Notes: generated by a model from the sequence alone, not told the origin. Shown: positions 12,287-24,300, counted from the stretch's first letter. The stretch is DNA of 64,000 bases from Microdochium bolleyi (GCA_001566295.1 KQ964260.1:186001-250000), one strand, 5' to 3'. Numbers and translations: made by a program.

Positions 12287-13019
12287 TCAGATGTCTATCG
12301 CGCGATACTCGGCAGCAATCCTATAAGCCGAGGTATACTCGTATTAGCCATGGGCCACAGAGACATCGATAAGGACTCCGTGGCGATCAAGGGAATCATT
12401 GCAGCAAAGTCGCCTTGTGTTTATATCTTACTGCACGCGAGTATTAAATGTTAGTCTCCCTGCTCAATGGTGGTTCTCAGGATTCGGCTAAGCATACCAG
12501 TTTCTCGAATGAGGTCTCGTCCAGATGTCTTAGGTCGAATGTCGTACCGTCCTCGAGAGTGAGGGTATCCGCCCGAACACATTTGGCGTCGCGGTCACCC
12601 TCCACTACCTCATTCGCTTCCTCATTCTCGTCCTCTCCACGCTTCGCACGCTTGACAAGCTCGTACTTCCCGCCCCGGTACGGCCTCCCGGCGCTCACGC
12701 ACACAGTCTTCCTGGTCTTCTTGGGCACCAGCGGCTTGCGCGCAGGGTTGGTGCAGTGGCTCCCGCTGCTCCCGCCGTCGCTGCTGCCCTTGAAGACGTG
12801 GCACTCGATCCGCGACCCGGCCGGGATGAGGTCCCACTTCATCGACGCGAACCTCGCGCCGCCGAAGCTGCAGCACTCGCCGGGCCGTGCGTCCCTGCAG
12901 GACAGGTATGCGCCTGCGCACTGCTTGCGGGCATAGCCGTGGATGTCGATCGCTGTGGCTGTTGTCGCGCAGGCTGCGGCCAGGAGCAACATAAGAGTGA
13001 TCTTGTTGGTGGGCTGCAT
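12287..13019 (-). CDS. Small secreted Cys-rich protein, paralogue A
   Basis: Exon 1 is 13019-12499, the terminal exon 12320-12287; 184 aa. Signal peptide about residues 1-23 (hydrophobic LLLAAACATTATA, then IDIHGY). The Cys-rich N-domain has CAGAYLSC, GECCSFGG, ECHVF, HCTNP and TVC. Dibasic sites in VKRAKRGED follow, then an acidic C-domain with DAKCVRADTLTLEDG and TTFDLRHLDETSFEKL. It matches B and C across its length. The two exons are separated by a nested twin intron (see 12321-12498). Its spliced tail (LIAAEYRAIDI) is shorter than and unlike the tails of B and C, so the last acceptor is the least certain of the family. Read without splicing the frame would end at 12477 after LVCLAES. Likely an extracellular protein or effector-type candidate; function unknown. 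Confidence 0.8.
12321..12498 (-). other. Stwintron (D1,2 type) of paralogue A
   Basis: Outer donor first base at 12498. Internal intron 12497-12431 (GTATGC, branch GACTAAC, end GCAG; 67 nt). Its removal joins G to TAAGAT, making donor GTAAGAT for the outer intron, which ends at TATAG (12321) with branch GCTAAT. Exon phase 2 is rejoined by one base. Confidence 0.65.
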
Positions 13020-13584
13020 TGCTGCTGGCCTGTTCGGCTGGATGTTGTCGGAGTTCTGGCCGTGGGTGGTCTTGCTTGGCGTGGATTCTGGCGTGCCACA
13101 GACTGAAAGTTGATGGTAGAATTAGATTCGCCACTGGAAGAGGAGCGATGTTCGTGCGCCTGCACTCCAGAAAAAAGACTCGCTCGGTTCTGGGACAGAC
13201 ACAATGGTCCGAAAGTTTGAGACATTCCTAGAAGCGCTCATTGGCAGAAGTCGTGGGGCTGACGGAAGGGAGGGTGTCCGCCCTGCCTTTGTGGACAAGA
13301 AATCACCAAAGCTGGCACGAGGAATGCTATCCTAGGCCAAGGGGTTCACTGAGACGGGCGGAAGATAGGCACATGCAATATATAGATCATTCTGCACTTG
13401 GTGCTCTATTCAATTGGTGATATGTAATTGTTACTCGTCTACACTCTTTCCCACTCCAGCTCATCGCAAGCATCATTCAGGTGACCGACAACGTGGCTTC
13501 GCACGACAAAAACTTGTGCTTTGAAGATGTGGTGCAAACATGACGGTCTTCTATCTCGCGTTCGATACGAGATAACGAAGGCGA
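13020..13584. other. Intergenic between paralogues A and B
   Basis: 565 bp, promoter region of paralogue A. No repeat or gene recognised. Confidence 0.5.
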
Positions 13585-14306
13585 TCAGGCCGCCCAGCTG
13601 ACGTACTGGAGGAATTCGTCGGGAATGTCGGAGACACTCGAAGCGTGGACGCCAATCTCGGTACTGTGAGAGATAACATGTTAGCGTCAGTCCCTTGAAA
13701 TGTTGAGTTCGATGTCGGGATCATAGCGGGAGACGGTTGCTCGTTTTCTATTTCCTGGGATGAACATACTAAAAGAGGCATTCAAATTAGCAACTGTTTA
13801 CAGGTGGGCAAATGACAGGCTCAAGTACGTACCATTTTCTGGAACGCCGGCTCATCGAGGTCAGTCAAGTCGAAAGTAGACCCATCCTCGAGTGTGAGCG
13901 TGTTGGCACGTTGACACTCCTCGTCTTCCGCAGCAGGTAGCTCCTCAATCTCGCCTTGGCCGCGTTTCTTGCTGGCGAACACGTACTTGGCGCCCTTGTA
14001 CGGATTGCCCGCGCCGAGGCAGACACTGGTCTTTCCTTTGGACGCAGCCGGATCACGGGCCGCGTTCGAGCAGTAGTTTGTGCCGCTGCCGCCCTTGTAG
14101 ACGCTGCACTTGATGTCCCAGCTGGTCGGGATGAACTCCCACTTGACCGAGCTCATCTTCGCGCCGCCAAAGCTGCAACATTTGTCGGGACTCGCGCCCT
14201 TGCAAGAGACGTAGGCGCCCTTGCAGGTGGTTGTTCCATACGCGCGGATGTCGATTGCTGCGGCCGTCGCAGCGAGGGCGAGAAGGATAGTTGGAGTGGA
14301 CAACAT
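13585..14306 (-). CDS. Small secreted Cys-rich protein, paralogue B
   Basis: Exon 1 14306-13834, terminal exon 13663-13585; 183 aa. The start at 14306 was chosen over two in-frame upstream Met codons because it puts a signal peptide (MLSTPTILLALAATAAA) at the N-terminus exactly as in C. N-domain: IDIRAYGTTTCKGAYVSC, KCCSFGG, VKWEFIPTSWDIKCSVYKG and SVCLGAGNPYKGAKY. A dibasic SKKRG follows, then the acidic C-domain ECQRANTLTLEDG / STFDLTDLDEPAFQK. The tail after the twin intron is TEIGVHASSVSDIPDEFLQY and matches the tail of C. The pattern (secretion signal, 7-8 Cys, Kex2-type site, conserved acidic end) suggests a processed extracellular protein. No known function; effector role is inference only. 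Confidence 0.85.
13664..13833 (-). other. Stwintron (D1,2 type) of paralogue B
   Basis: Outer donor G at 13833; internal intron 13832-13769 (GTACGT, branch TGCTAAT, end TTTTAG; 64 nt); after removal G joins TATGTT to give donor GTATGTT. The outer intron ends at CACAG (13664) after branch CGCTAAC. A single long intron from 13832 would put the conserved tail out of frame. Confidence 0.8.
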
Positions 14307-15866
14307 GATTGGGAGGAAGTCTAGCATACGTGAACAGTGTTTCGCTAAAGGAGTGATGGCAGGCAGAGGGTTCCTTGAGTGAGAAAAGAATGGTCGCAAC
14401 ACCCGCTCATACTTATATGTCGGAACTCGGGACGGTGGGATATGATCAACGTTGCTCGTTCACCTTATGTACACTGAACGTCGCTGTCGACATCCTTCTG
14501 ATGTGATGCATCCAAGCCGAGGATTTCAGCCCGAACCACTAGTGCCCTGTGTCAACGTTGAGGGCCTGGCCATGGAACTGCCATTGATAGCAATTCTTGA
14601 TCCTTCTGCGCTGGCGGTTGGTTTGCCGGAGAAGTCGTGGAAACAACTGCAAGTTTAGGGAGCATCCGGCATGGGACGTGGATGCCCCTATTGGGATCCT
14701 TCAAGAGCCTGTAAGTAGAGCCGCAACCAGGAACGGCCGCGTGGAGACGCCGTCAGCTGGGCATAAGCCTGTCCAACCAAGAAAAACAATTGCGGTCCTT
14801 GGCATGCTACATCCCGTGCATGACCTGCGCCTGAAGTGGTGTGTCAGTCGGCCGTTGCCAAGTGGGGCGCGGCGCCGTGCTGCAACGTAACCACACGGGG
14901 TGCGGATGGAGGCGGACAGGGGCGGCAATGTGATTGCTTATGCTTAGGTACCTTTGCATCTACAGAAACTTGGCATTCATCCTCACAGCATGCTCGTCGA
15001 GTAGATACGGTATGGGGAATGATAAAATTACCAGATCAAGTTGAGATCTAGCCTCCCCACTATCTAGCAGTCTTTCCTTCTGTGATTATCAGATGGATAA
15101 GGAATGAAGAAAGGTTGGTGTTCCAAATAGCCCGTGCACCAACAGAAATGCCGCTACGCAGACCGACCACGGTCATACTAATTCCATACACCGTGTTCAC
15201 CGTAGTAATTCTGTGGTGATTTGTGAGTTGCAGGTCCTGGAGTTATTATGCTCTCAACGTAGTAATCATGAAACAAGCCTGTGATGAGTTATGTTGCTTA
15301 ATTGTGCCATATTTACGCACACGGTCGCCGCTTCTGAAATGGTCGTATTCGGGTAAGTGTCTGCCGTGATGATACTAGGTGCGAATCCTGAAAGTACGAC
15401 GGCGAATGGCCATGCAATGGCCAATCAGCATGTATGCCTGCCACGTTTTTTGCTCGGCAGATTCGGTGATACGAAGGCCATCGGGGCTATTGTTGGCCAC
15501 ATCTAGCGATCTAATGCCGCCTTGTCCACCAGCTCTGTCTCGGTATTGTACACGTGAGAAGACTGAAGTACTTCGAGGATATCACCCAGCTTTGGGTAGC
15601 GCCGAAAGTTTGAGAAGTTGTCATGTATGAGTATCCATAACTGAGTGATCGGGAGGAATAAGTTCTGATAACATATGTAGTAAAATATATACAGAATCGA
15701 AATTCTAGTCAATCTAGCCCCTCAAATGGTTGCCGTGGATCGGCCGAATTGACCGCCATCCAACTCGCGCGCCGCCCTTTCCATCGAAATCCCTTTCGTA
15801 GTGGCCACAAGATGCCACCTTTACACTTCATTGGTGGGGTTTGAGAATGCGCCCGCGTGGCCAGGC
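14307..15866. other. Intergenic between paralogues B and C
   Basis: 1.56 kb, somewhat AT-richer than its surroundings around 15.0-15.7 kb. Only short unrelated open frames; no fourth tandem copy was found. Confidence 0.5.
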
Positions 15867-16626
15867 TTAGACAATGTAAGGCAGGAACTCCTCGGGGACA
15901 TCCGACACGGTGGCAGCAGAGCCGCTGGCGCTGACGCTATAATGTGTAAGCAAGCATTAGTTATCATCCAATTAAGCATGGTCGATAATGCGGATTGTAA
16001 ACAAGAGCCAACATGATTAATGCACTGCACCGCACAGTCGATTTGATAATCTCAGATGGTATCTCAACGTACTAGACGGAAACACACTATTAGCCCACGT
16101 GATCACTGCCGTCAGGTGTGAAAGAGCTTCTGGGGTTACCACTTACCATAGTATCAAAAGCAGCCTCGTTCAGGTTAGTCAGGTCGAATGCAGTGCCGTC
16201 CTCGAGCACAAGAGTGTCCGGGCGGATGCACTTCTGCTCCGCGGCCCCCTCGACGGCAGCAGGGATGCCGTCCTGCGCAAGGCTACCATCATCCCCGCGC
16301 TTCTTGCTGATGAACTCGTACCTGGCGCTATTGTTCTCGGCACGGCTGACGAGGCAGATGCTGCTCCTGCCGGCAGAGTCGGCGCCCTGGTTCGGGAACC
16401 TGCAAGGGCTGTGGCCGTTGTAGGAGGTGCCGCGGATCTTCCAGTCCTTCGGGATGGCGGCGAACTCGACGGAGAAGCGCTGGGCCGGGCCCCGGCAGCA
16501 CTCGCCGGGCTTCGCACCGCTGCAGGTGGTGTAGCTGCCGCCGCAGTTGCCCGAGCTGTAGAACCGGACGTCGATGGCGGTGGCCGCCGCGACGAGGGCG
16601 AGGACGATGGTCTGCGTGTAGAGCAT
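15867..16626 (-). CDS. Small secreted Cys-rich protein, paralogue C
   Basis: Exon 1 16626-16148, terminal exon 15936-15867; 182 aa. Signal peptide MLYTQTIVLALVAAATA, then IDVRFYSSGNCGGSYTTC, GECCRGP, IPKDWKIRG, SPCRF and SSICLV. The dibasic site is ISKKRGDDG. The acidic C-domain has EQKCIRPDTLVLEDG and TAFDLTNLNEAAFDT. The tail from the terminal exon is SASGSAATVSDVPEEFLPYI, closely like that of B, which supports the twin-intron model. One Cys of the CSVYKG position of B is missing here (RGTSYNG), so disulfide pairing may differ. Third in a same-strand row with A and B, with about 1.6 kb to B, consistent with tandem duplication. Confidence 0.85.
15937..16147 (-). other. Stwintron (D1,2 type) of paralogue C
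   Basis: Outer donor G at 16147; internal intron 16146-16072 (GTAAGT, branch GGCTAAT, end TCTAG; 75 nt); its removal makes GTACGTT. The outer intron ends at TATAG (15937) after branch AACTAAT. Phase 2 exon end plus one base rejoins ATC. Confidence 0.8.
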
Positions 16627-19367
16627 TGTGGGAGTGGGAAGAAGTGTCAGTTCTCAGTGTGGTGTGGTTCGTCTTCGGCGTCTGATCCAGGAGTGGCGAT
16701 GGATACTGAAGCCAACAAAATAGTCTGGTGTGAAGAAGCGTGCTGAGATGATCAGAGTTGGATCGGTATTTGACGCGGGGATATGCTCACATTATATAGA
16801 CATCATGAGCGTTCGTACGCTTGAGCCGAACAATCTTCTGGCCCGTGACAGTTTGGTATCATCTCATAAATTCTGATGCTCTGGACCAAGAGAAGGACAC
16901 GGCGCACAGTCATGATTGTTCGCCCGAATAGGCATAAAACTCGCAGAGTCAGCATTGCACTTGCCTCTGGGTATGTCGCTGTCGACGCCGAACATGCCAT
17001 CAAGGAAATGCAACGTGCACTGTATATGGCTATTGCATGCAAGTTACACGACCTCCCACAATGTCCGTTGGTGTCTTGAAAGTGGATACAGTGCTACTCC
17101 TTCGGCGACAGTTGACAGAACCTCAACAACAATACCATCGTATGACAGGCCCCCCTTGCGTTGCGCTCGCTCACATTCGCAAGGTGTATGACTGGCAAAG
17201 TCCACAAGTCCTTGCATGCCCATATCATCCACCGAGACGGCACGTCCGGCACCTATCTGCCTCCGCATCAATTGTACTCTAAGGAGGCAGATACACATGT
17301 CCGACTGTAAGATTGTGGATCTGCATCGAGAGAGAAATGTTACGGTTGTGCCAGCATTTGTCTAACAAGCGTCGGTGTAGCTTACGCCGCGAGTCTGTAT
17401 TTTTCACCCTAGCCCCACCAAGCACGATCGTGGCGGCCGTGATTGAGAGCTGTCAGATCGACTCCCAAGGGGGGTATTCATCCATAACCGAGCAAGGCCC
17501 TAGAGGACTTGTTTTAAGTACCTGCGATCTTGCCATAGTTTTGGTCAAACCTGTTCTGGCTGTCGGTGGTTCACAGGCCCAGTAGATCACGAACTGCCGA
17601 CCTCCATGTCCCCAGCAGAGCCTTTGCCCAAGCAGCTACAGCACATCCAAGCCACGCAACGGAGGCTGCTTCGGCGACGGAATCAGCGCAAATGCATGCC
17701 TGAGTAATCGCGTGTTATCCCATATGCTAAGGCCCAATGCACACCGCAACGTGAAATATCTGCAACCTCGCTAGAGTGTCGTTGCTGTCTCCAGAATGTA
17801 GCGAACACTCCCAGCGGACCACAGCCTGCTGCCATTCTGATGAGACGACCCTTGCCAACGGTCGCTTGGCACGCCCCAGAACAAAGTCGGGCTTACCTGC
17901 GGCCGTGCCGACCGCAGATGCACTGAGCAAGAGTCTGCGGCCCATCAAATCCTTTCAATGCTGCAACGTAGCATTCTCCGTCATCGTGCGACCAACTCTT
18001 CAAGCGCGATCGAGAAAGTGCACACTTTTCATGCCGCTGAATTTTGAGACTGACAATTCCATGCGCTGTGTTCAGCTCGTCTGGCACGTCCCGTCCGCTC
18101 ATGTGTGGCCTGATGCACAGGTGCGCAGGCGCACAATTAGTAGTGCCAGCTCGCATTGCCCGAAAAACACAAAAGGGAAGCTCGATCCGCTACAGGTTCA
18201 GACCTGCCGGCCGCGTCACGTATCGTGGCATTTCTAAGCCACGGCGCCTTTGCGGTCGCTTGTTGACGCGCCGCGGAACCATCCCAGACGTTTCGCAACG
18301 TCGCCACGCTTGGACGAAACACTTGGGACGTCTGCTTTGAAACGGACATGGTTGCAGACGGGAGGCGTCGCAAAGCATGAGCGGGGATAGGTCGGGAGAA
18401 CATTGTTCCTGCACCAATGTTGTCGGCAACGAGATGCACGAAGATCACGCAGCCTTGGAAGTCTGCTGGCTCTTTTTTGTACGAGAAAATCCGGTTGAGC
18501 ATTCCTTGGCTCCAAGTATTAGGTTTGCCTCCCACTCAGTCTGGGATAGTCGCTGTCGTGAAATTTCGCGATGAACCTCCCCTGTTTTCCGTCTGCTGTC
18601 AATGTGGAGTCGGGACTTAAGCCTTGTCCACGGTTCTCAATGTCTCGGAGCAATTCCCGCGATCATCTCCCTAGGCCGTCACCTGAGGTTTGTCGAACGA
18701 AACGTCTTGACTGCTTGGCATTGCAACCTCTTTGACCTTGAGACCTGGCGGCCGCGTAACCACCACCCCATCGATACACCTTGGCGTTGAATGCTCAGCC
18801 CAATAATCTTCAATGCCACAGAGCGGACGGTTGTATCCGCAAGGATTAGAGTTTACCATGCACAAAGATCTGTGGCGTGGCCTCGCGGCGCCTGGATATC
18901 GCAGGACACACATCCAACTACGGGTCTGAGAGGAGAAATAGCTGACTGCCCAGTCGAACAGGCTCCGCCTATCTCCGCGCGTCCCATCGTCCCTGAGCAA
19001 TGCGTGGCGAGCAGGCTTAGCGTTACAGGTATGCCGAGCATCAGACAGGCGTCGGTGAATGGGCTCGGTGCCAGAAGCCGACGGGAGCCATGATCCTTAT
19101 AACCAGTGGGTGGCGCATACCGGGATCTCCGTATCATGTCAACCGATCTTTATTCTATTCCTGCCTTATCGTCTCTCGGTGGTGTTGCCGGCCTCACCAC
19201 ATTGCGTCCACGTTCTTTGTGCTCGTTTCCTCTTCGCTTCTTCATAGTCACTGCTGTGCGGTGTACCATTCTTTTGTCGTTTTTCCGGACCTTACTCTTT
19301 CACTCCTTGGCATATCAAGCGTCCCTCCGAATCACTTTAAATTACACGTAACTGGGGTTATTCAGCA
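16627..19367. other. Long intergenic stretch, no recognisable gene
   Basis: 2.7 kb. Overlapping frames up to about 150 codons on both strands (17.8-18.6 kb) show no known domain and no supporting splice chain. The last 250 bp are pyrimidine-rich (many CTC/TTC runs), as expected for the promoter of the next gene. Confidence 0.5.
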
Positions 19368-20521
19368 ATGTACGCGACCTCAACCATGTCGCCGAGCGCG
19401 ATGCTAGCCTCCCTGCTCGGCCTCGCCGCGGTCGCCTCCGCCCATCCAGCAGACCTCCGCTCACGGTTTCCTGGTGTCATCCACGAGCATGATGTTCGCT
19501 CTCCAGACCACCCCAACAGCAACACGGGTACGTCCTCACACTGCTGCAGATTACTCTGACCATTCCACATGCGCTGACCGTGATCTCTCATCCTCTACAG
19601 ATGGCGAAATTGGCGCCCTTGCCTCCCGCCTGATCCCCGTCGTCGTCGGCGGCGCGCAGTCCCTCTTCGTGCCGAACATTGTGCGCGCCTCGGTCGGCGA
19701 CATTGTGCAGTTCCAGTTCAGCGCGGGCAACCATACGGTCACGCAGAGTGCCGAAGGCGCGCCCTGCGTTGCGCTGCAGGCCCAAAACCCGGCGGCAATT
19801 CACAGCGGGCACATCCCGTACACGGCCGGGCAGGCCAACGTCGGCACGTTCAACATGCCCGTGACCTCGTCCGAGCCCATGTTCCTGTTCTGCGCGACGG
19901 GGCCGCACTGTCAGACGGGCCAAGTCATGATGATTAATCCGTAAGTCTTGCTTCCCCGACTGTTTCTATGTTCAACGTTCCATGTGATGAGCCGCTGTCA
20001 GATGGAGAAAGAGACTGGCTGATACAAGATACAACACAAACAGGACCAACGACCAGCAACTCGTCAACTACGCCAAGGCCGCGGCCGGCGCGAAACAGAC
20101 AGTGGACGGAGGCCCGGTGTCCGGCGGCCAGCTCGCCCAGATCCCTATCGGAGCCGCGGCCTTTGTCCCCCCTCCGCCGGAGGAGGCTGCTCCTGGCGGT
20201 GCTGCCCCTGGAGGTGGCGCTGCAGCACCCGCACCCGCGCCGGCGAAACCGGTGACCTCGTCTTCCGCCCGCACCTCGGCTGCGACAACTGCCCGGACCT
20301 CTGCGGCTTCCACCTCTGCCGCGACTACCACTGCCGCTGCCGCCAAGCCGGCTGCTACTTCTTCGGCGGCCGCCGCTCCGGTCGCTGCTGCTCCTCCTGC
20401 TCATCCTGCTGCCGCGCCGCCTGCTGGGGGTGCCCCCGCTGCTCTGCCGTCCGGGCCCAAGACGACGCTGACGCTGTTCGCCAGGGGGCCGGAAGTTACG
20501 CAGGCCGCGCAAGCACTCTGA
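19368..20521 (+). CDS. Secreted cupredoxin-like Ser/Ala/Pro-rich protein
   Basis: Exons 19368-19527, 19601-19940, 20044-20521; introns GTACGT...CTACAG and GTAAGT...ACAG keep frame; 325 aa. The N-terminal hydrophobic segment (MLASLLGLAAVASA) is a signal peptide. Residues about 60-165 form a cupredoxin-like domain: VGDIVQFQFSAGNHTVTQ, then FLFCATGPHCQTGQVMMINP, where His, Cys, His and Met sit as in blue-copper ligand sets. The C-terminal 130 residues are low-complexity Ala/Pro/Ser/Thr, an O-glycosylated wall-spanning stalk. Similar fungal 'extracellular serine-rich' proteins are wall or GPI-linked; the C-terminus here (FARGPEVTQAAQAL) is only weakly hydrophobic, so a GPI anchor is doubtful. The ATG at 19386 is an alternative start. 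Confidence 0.85.
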
Positions 20522-21326
20522 TTGGTTGTTTGTCTGCATTCATGAATAGTAGGCAATGTGGTTGATGGCAGAAGAAGAGGGTTGTTTCGATCAGAGTCTA
20601 GCTTCATGCTGGGCAGGCTTAGAGGAGAGGCAATAAATAGTTATAAATTAGCTGCGATGAATAGGGATTTGACTGAAACCGCCTTGATTCTACCGTTTGT
20701 TTTTCATGTCACAGTTTCTAATTTTGATGTGGGAGTACCCGGAAGGTTTGTGTGAGATCTTGCTAATCGAGGAAAAGAATCGGTCATGAGTGTTTCCATT
20801 TCTACACAAAGAAGGACGAGTTCCACTCTCGTATTGTCTAGTCTTTTAACACTCAACCTGCTGCTGAGACACCGCGGAACCACTCGCGCCTGTTTAGAAG
20901 ATATCACCTGCCTTGTAACCCTGCTCAGGCCCCTTCTCATGTCCTGGGTGGGCACTGGCTGTTTCCCAAGCACTTTTTACCACCTCAGCTCCCGTCATCG
21001 TGTTCGCCTGTTTAGGCACGCAATATGTTTCAGCGTTGGACAGTGCCACGCGGCTCCACGAGCACTTGCAAATCGTCATGGCAGACTGCTATCCACACCT
21101 CAGTCTCGTCTCCGTAGTGAAACCAGGTGCAAACGCCACGCTCGAACACGCCGAGATTGTGAAGCTCTCCCTATTGAACTCTGCACCCGGCCAACATTCA
21201 CGTTCTGGTGCACGCGGTGCTTGTGCAGTCACACTACGCACGCCATCTCTCCTGAACACGCCGTCAAGCCTGCGTGACCGTATAAGAAATTGAGCCAAGG
21301 GTTGTTTGTTGAATCTCAACTGCCAA
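20522..21326. other. Intergenic, nothing recognised
   Basis: 0.8 kb between convergent genes; only short frames without recognisable similarity. Confidence 0.5.
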
Positions 21327-24300
21327 TCAGGTTGTGGGCCGCCAGCCGGAGTTAGACGAACAGCACCAAACGAGCGCTGGATCTTCCTCTTCATCCGATG
21401 ACGCTTCTCCGTCAGACAGGGGACTTTCTATCTGAGCGAGCCCACTCAGCCAGACATCCTGGAGGTTGCATGTCTGCCAGTAGTCGTCAAGCAGCTTGAC
21501 GATGCTTACGTATCCTTTGCCTCTTGCACGTCGCTTTGCACGCTGTAGCATCTTTCTTTCGACACTAGGAAGGCCTGCTCTTGAGTCCAGCAGCAGTTTC
21601 ACAGCGTTCAAGCATCCATGCTCCGCAGTGCCTTCCAGCGCCGTCCTGCCATTGATGATTGCTCCCGGAGCGTCCAAGTCTGCGCCCGAATCAATGAGAA
21701 GCTCCATGATACCTACATAGCCCTTGATAGCGGCCAATTGTAGTGCAGTAGCTCCCCCTTTCTGATTGATTGGCGCGTTGACGGCTGCACCATTCTCGAG
21801 AAGCCACTTGACAATTTCATAGTGGCCATGCTCTGCGGCGGCTTGCAATGATGTCCGGCGCTTACCTCTAGTAGCCGGAAGGTCGATCTGAGCTTTGTAT
21901 TGAAGGACAAGCACTTGGACAATATTTAAAAACCCGTGCTCTATTGCTAGTAGCAAAGGCGTTGTGTAGGGTCCTTCGTCCCACCCCGCAGAGCGATTGA
22001 TGATGGAGGAATTGCCATACTTCTGCAATACCAGTTGGAAGGCCTCATCGTTCTGCGGTATGTAGTCTCTGAGGAGTATATCGAACAAGGTCATGCGCGC
22101 ATCACTATTCTTTTCCATATCCTCTACGTCGTAGTTGTTGTAGACGTGAAGATCAATGGCAATATTCTGTTCGAGAATGCCCAGAAGAAAACTGGAGTCG
22201 CCTCTGCACACGGCATCACAAATCCATAGTTTGAGGGCCATCGCGGCGTCGGCCCATCCTCTTCTAGGGGTGTAGTTGAGCAAAGTGTCGACTATGGTAG
22301 CGCCAAGAGCAGGCTCGTCAGGTATGGTCCAGTTGTACCGCAACGGACGCTCTCGCGTCAGATCTATGTAGCGTTGTAGGAGCTTCTTGTCTCCACTCAG
22401 ACAAATTTCCTGCAGTAGAGTAGGGTCGGGCATGATTTCGAAGTTGTGCGCGTCTAAGAACTTGAGGAGCCCCTGGTCCAAGCTGTTGAATATCTCCCCT
22501 GTGTTTTCGATCTCGAGATTTGACGTTGCTCCGAATAAGAGGTCGTGCAATCCACGATCGCGACCCATCCACGCAGCCATGGCCATGGGCCCGTCGATCT
22601 GGAGTCCGTCTTGGCGTATTTCTAGTATTCGGCCAAGAAGTTGGCTATCCTGTTGTGCAAGAGCAGCGCGTAGCAGGACATCTTCGCCCAATCCGATCCA
22701 ATCGTGTCTAGCATCTCTCGTGTATTGTGGCGAGAATATTGCCTTCCAGAAGTCCTGTGGATTGGACTTCATCTCAGATTCAATGTCATGAAGTACATCT
22801 TGCGCGTGTCCATCATTGATGGCACCGCACAGCTTTGTGACCAGTTGCTCATGCCGACATCGCTGTGCGGGCAACCCAACGGGCAGGACAGCGGGAGAGG
22901 GAATTGGCCACAAGGTGTCCTGGAGACAGCCGCCCAATGTCTTTGCGCATCTACACCCTTTGCCAGGCTTAGTAAGCTCGACGCCAAGAGTCACCAGATA
23001 GTAGATGGCATCTCGCGAATGTGCGCGGACAGCTCCACGCAGGAGAATAGACGGTTCTATCAATGACGTGTTCCGACCGCTTCCAGCCTGTCCCTCTGCG
23101 GTGCCAGGCACGCAGAACTTGACTATGTCCAGAGAGTAGTCAGGTGCGATTTGGGGGGCTTGATCCAGTGCCCGGAGAACGGTGGTTTCAAACAGCCAAT
23201 ATAGATGCGTGTTCTGGGTCTGGACGTAAATTTGACTTAAGTCTTCCAAAGTCCATGGCTCCACAAAGAATCTGCCATGCCAATTGATGCATTGGGGTTG
23301 TTGCAATTCAACACTTTCTGGATTGTCGACAGGATTGGATGCGAGATGATGAATGACTCCAATCGCATTTTCTGCCCATCTTCTGGAGTCTCTCAACAAG
23401 TATTTGGCCTTATTGAGAGGATAGCGCAAAGGAGGGGCTGACGTGTCGAACAGTTGTATCAAGTCCTCTGAGTTCATAAGCCAGTGGAGCGCGCCCACAG
23501 TGCATGTGTCATGACGTCGGCAGCGGTAGCCACCAGTTTTGTTGATGTCGGCGCCTGCCTCAAGGAGCACCTTCAACACGTCCCTATGCACAAGCCCTGA
23601 GGCTAGCTCCACCGCGGAGAAGGCTTCGCGTCCCGTGCCGTAGCACGCCACGTCGTCCACGTTGATAATCCACAATCGGATCAGCTGTCCGACGCCCGCT
23701 GCGTCTCCAGCCTCGATCGCTGCCTGTATGATCTTGTTGCGCAGGTCCTCAGAGTATGCGTTCTGGAGGATGTGCATTAGAACTTCTTCGATTTCAGTGC
23801 TGTGATTTTCTTGGATATATCGCCACACCTGGCCAAGATTCGTGAAGCCGAGGCGGAAGACCATATCGTTCGAGAGCGCATGAATGATGACGTGGAGCTT
23901 CACGCTATCGGCGTGAGGGAAGCGGACGACTTGTGCTTGGGTCGCTGGCGGTGTGAGTGCGATTGGCTCCCTTTCGAGTGATGATAGAGCGGATAGTGGG
24001 AGTAGGGCTCCAAGATTGATAGGGGGATTTTGTTGGATCGTTGCGGAATGCTTCGTCGCCTGGGCTATTTCAAGATCCGAGCGTTCATGTGTGAGACCAT
24101 CTAGGGATTTGTCTCCAAGAACGGTTATCGTTCCGGGTAACTGGTACTGAGCTCTGGATGGGTGAGCTGTGATGCCCATACACCTTGGAATCAATATTTA
24201 TCACTCTCCAAACCAGGCGGCTAGCGTATTCTTACCAGTGCGATTGCTGAAGAGTCTAATTATATGGATCGACGGCGTCAAGTAAAGAGGCGACAAAATG

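Noticed and set aside
13585..14306. A single ordinary intron, or an intronless gene ending at the first stop, for the secreted paralogues
   Set aside because: Gives tails out of frame or truncated, and loses the B/C similarity that the nested-intron reading reveals; ordinary tandem introns are impossible because the internal acceptor overlaps the next donor.
17776..18620. Several frames of 90-153 codons
   Set aside because: Mutually overlapping on both strands and without recognisable similarity or signal peptide.
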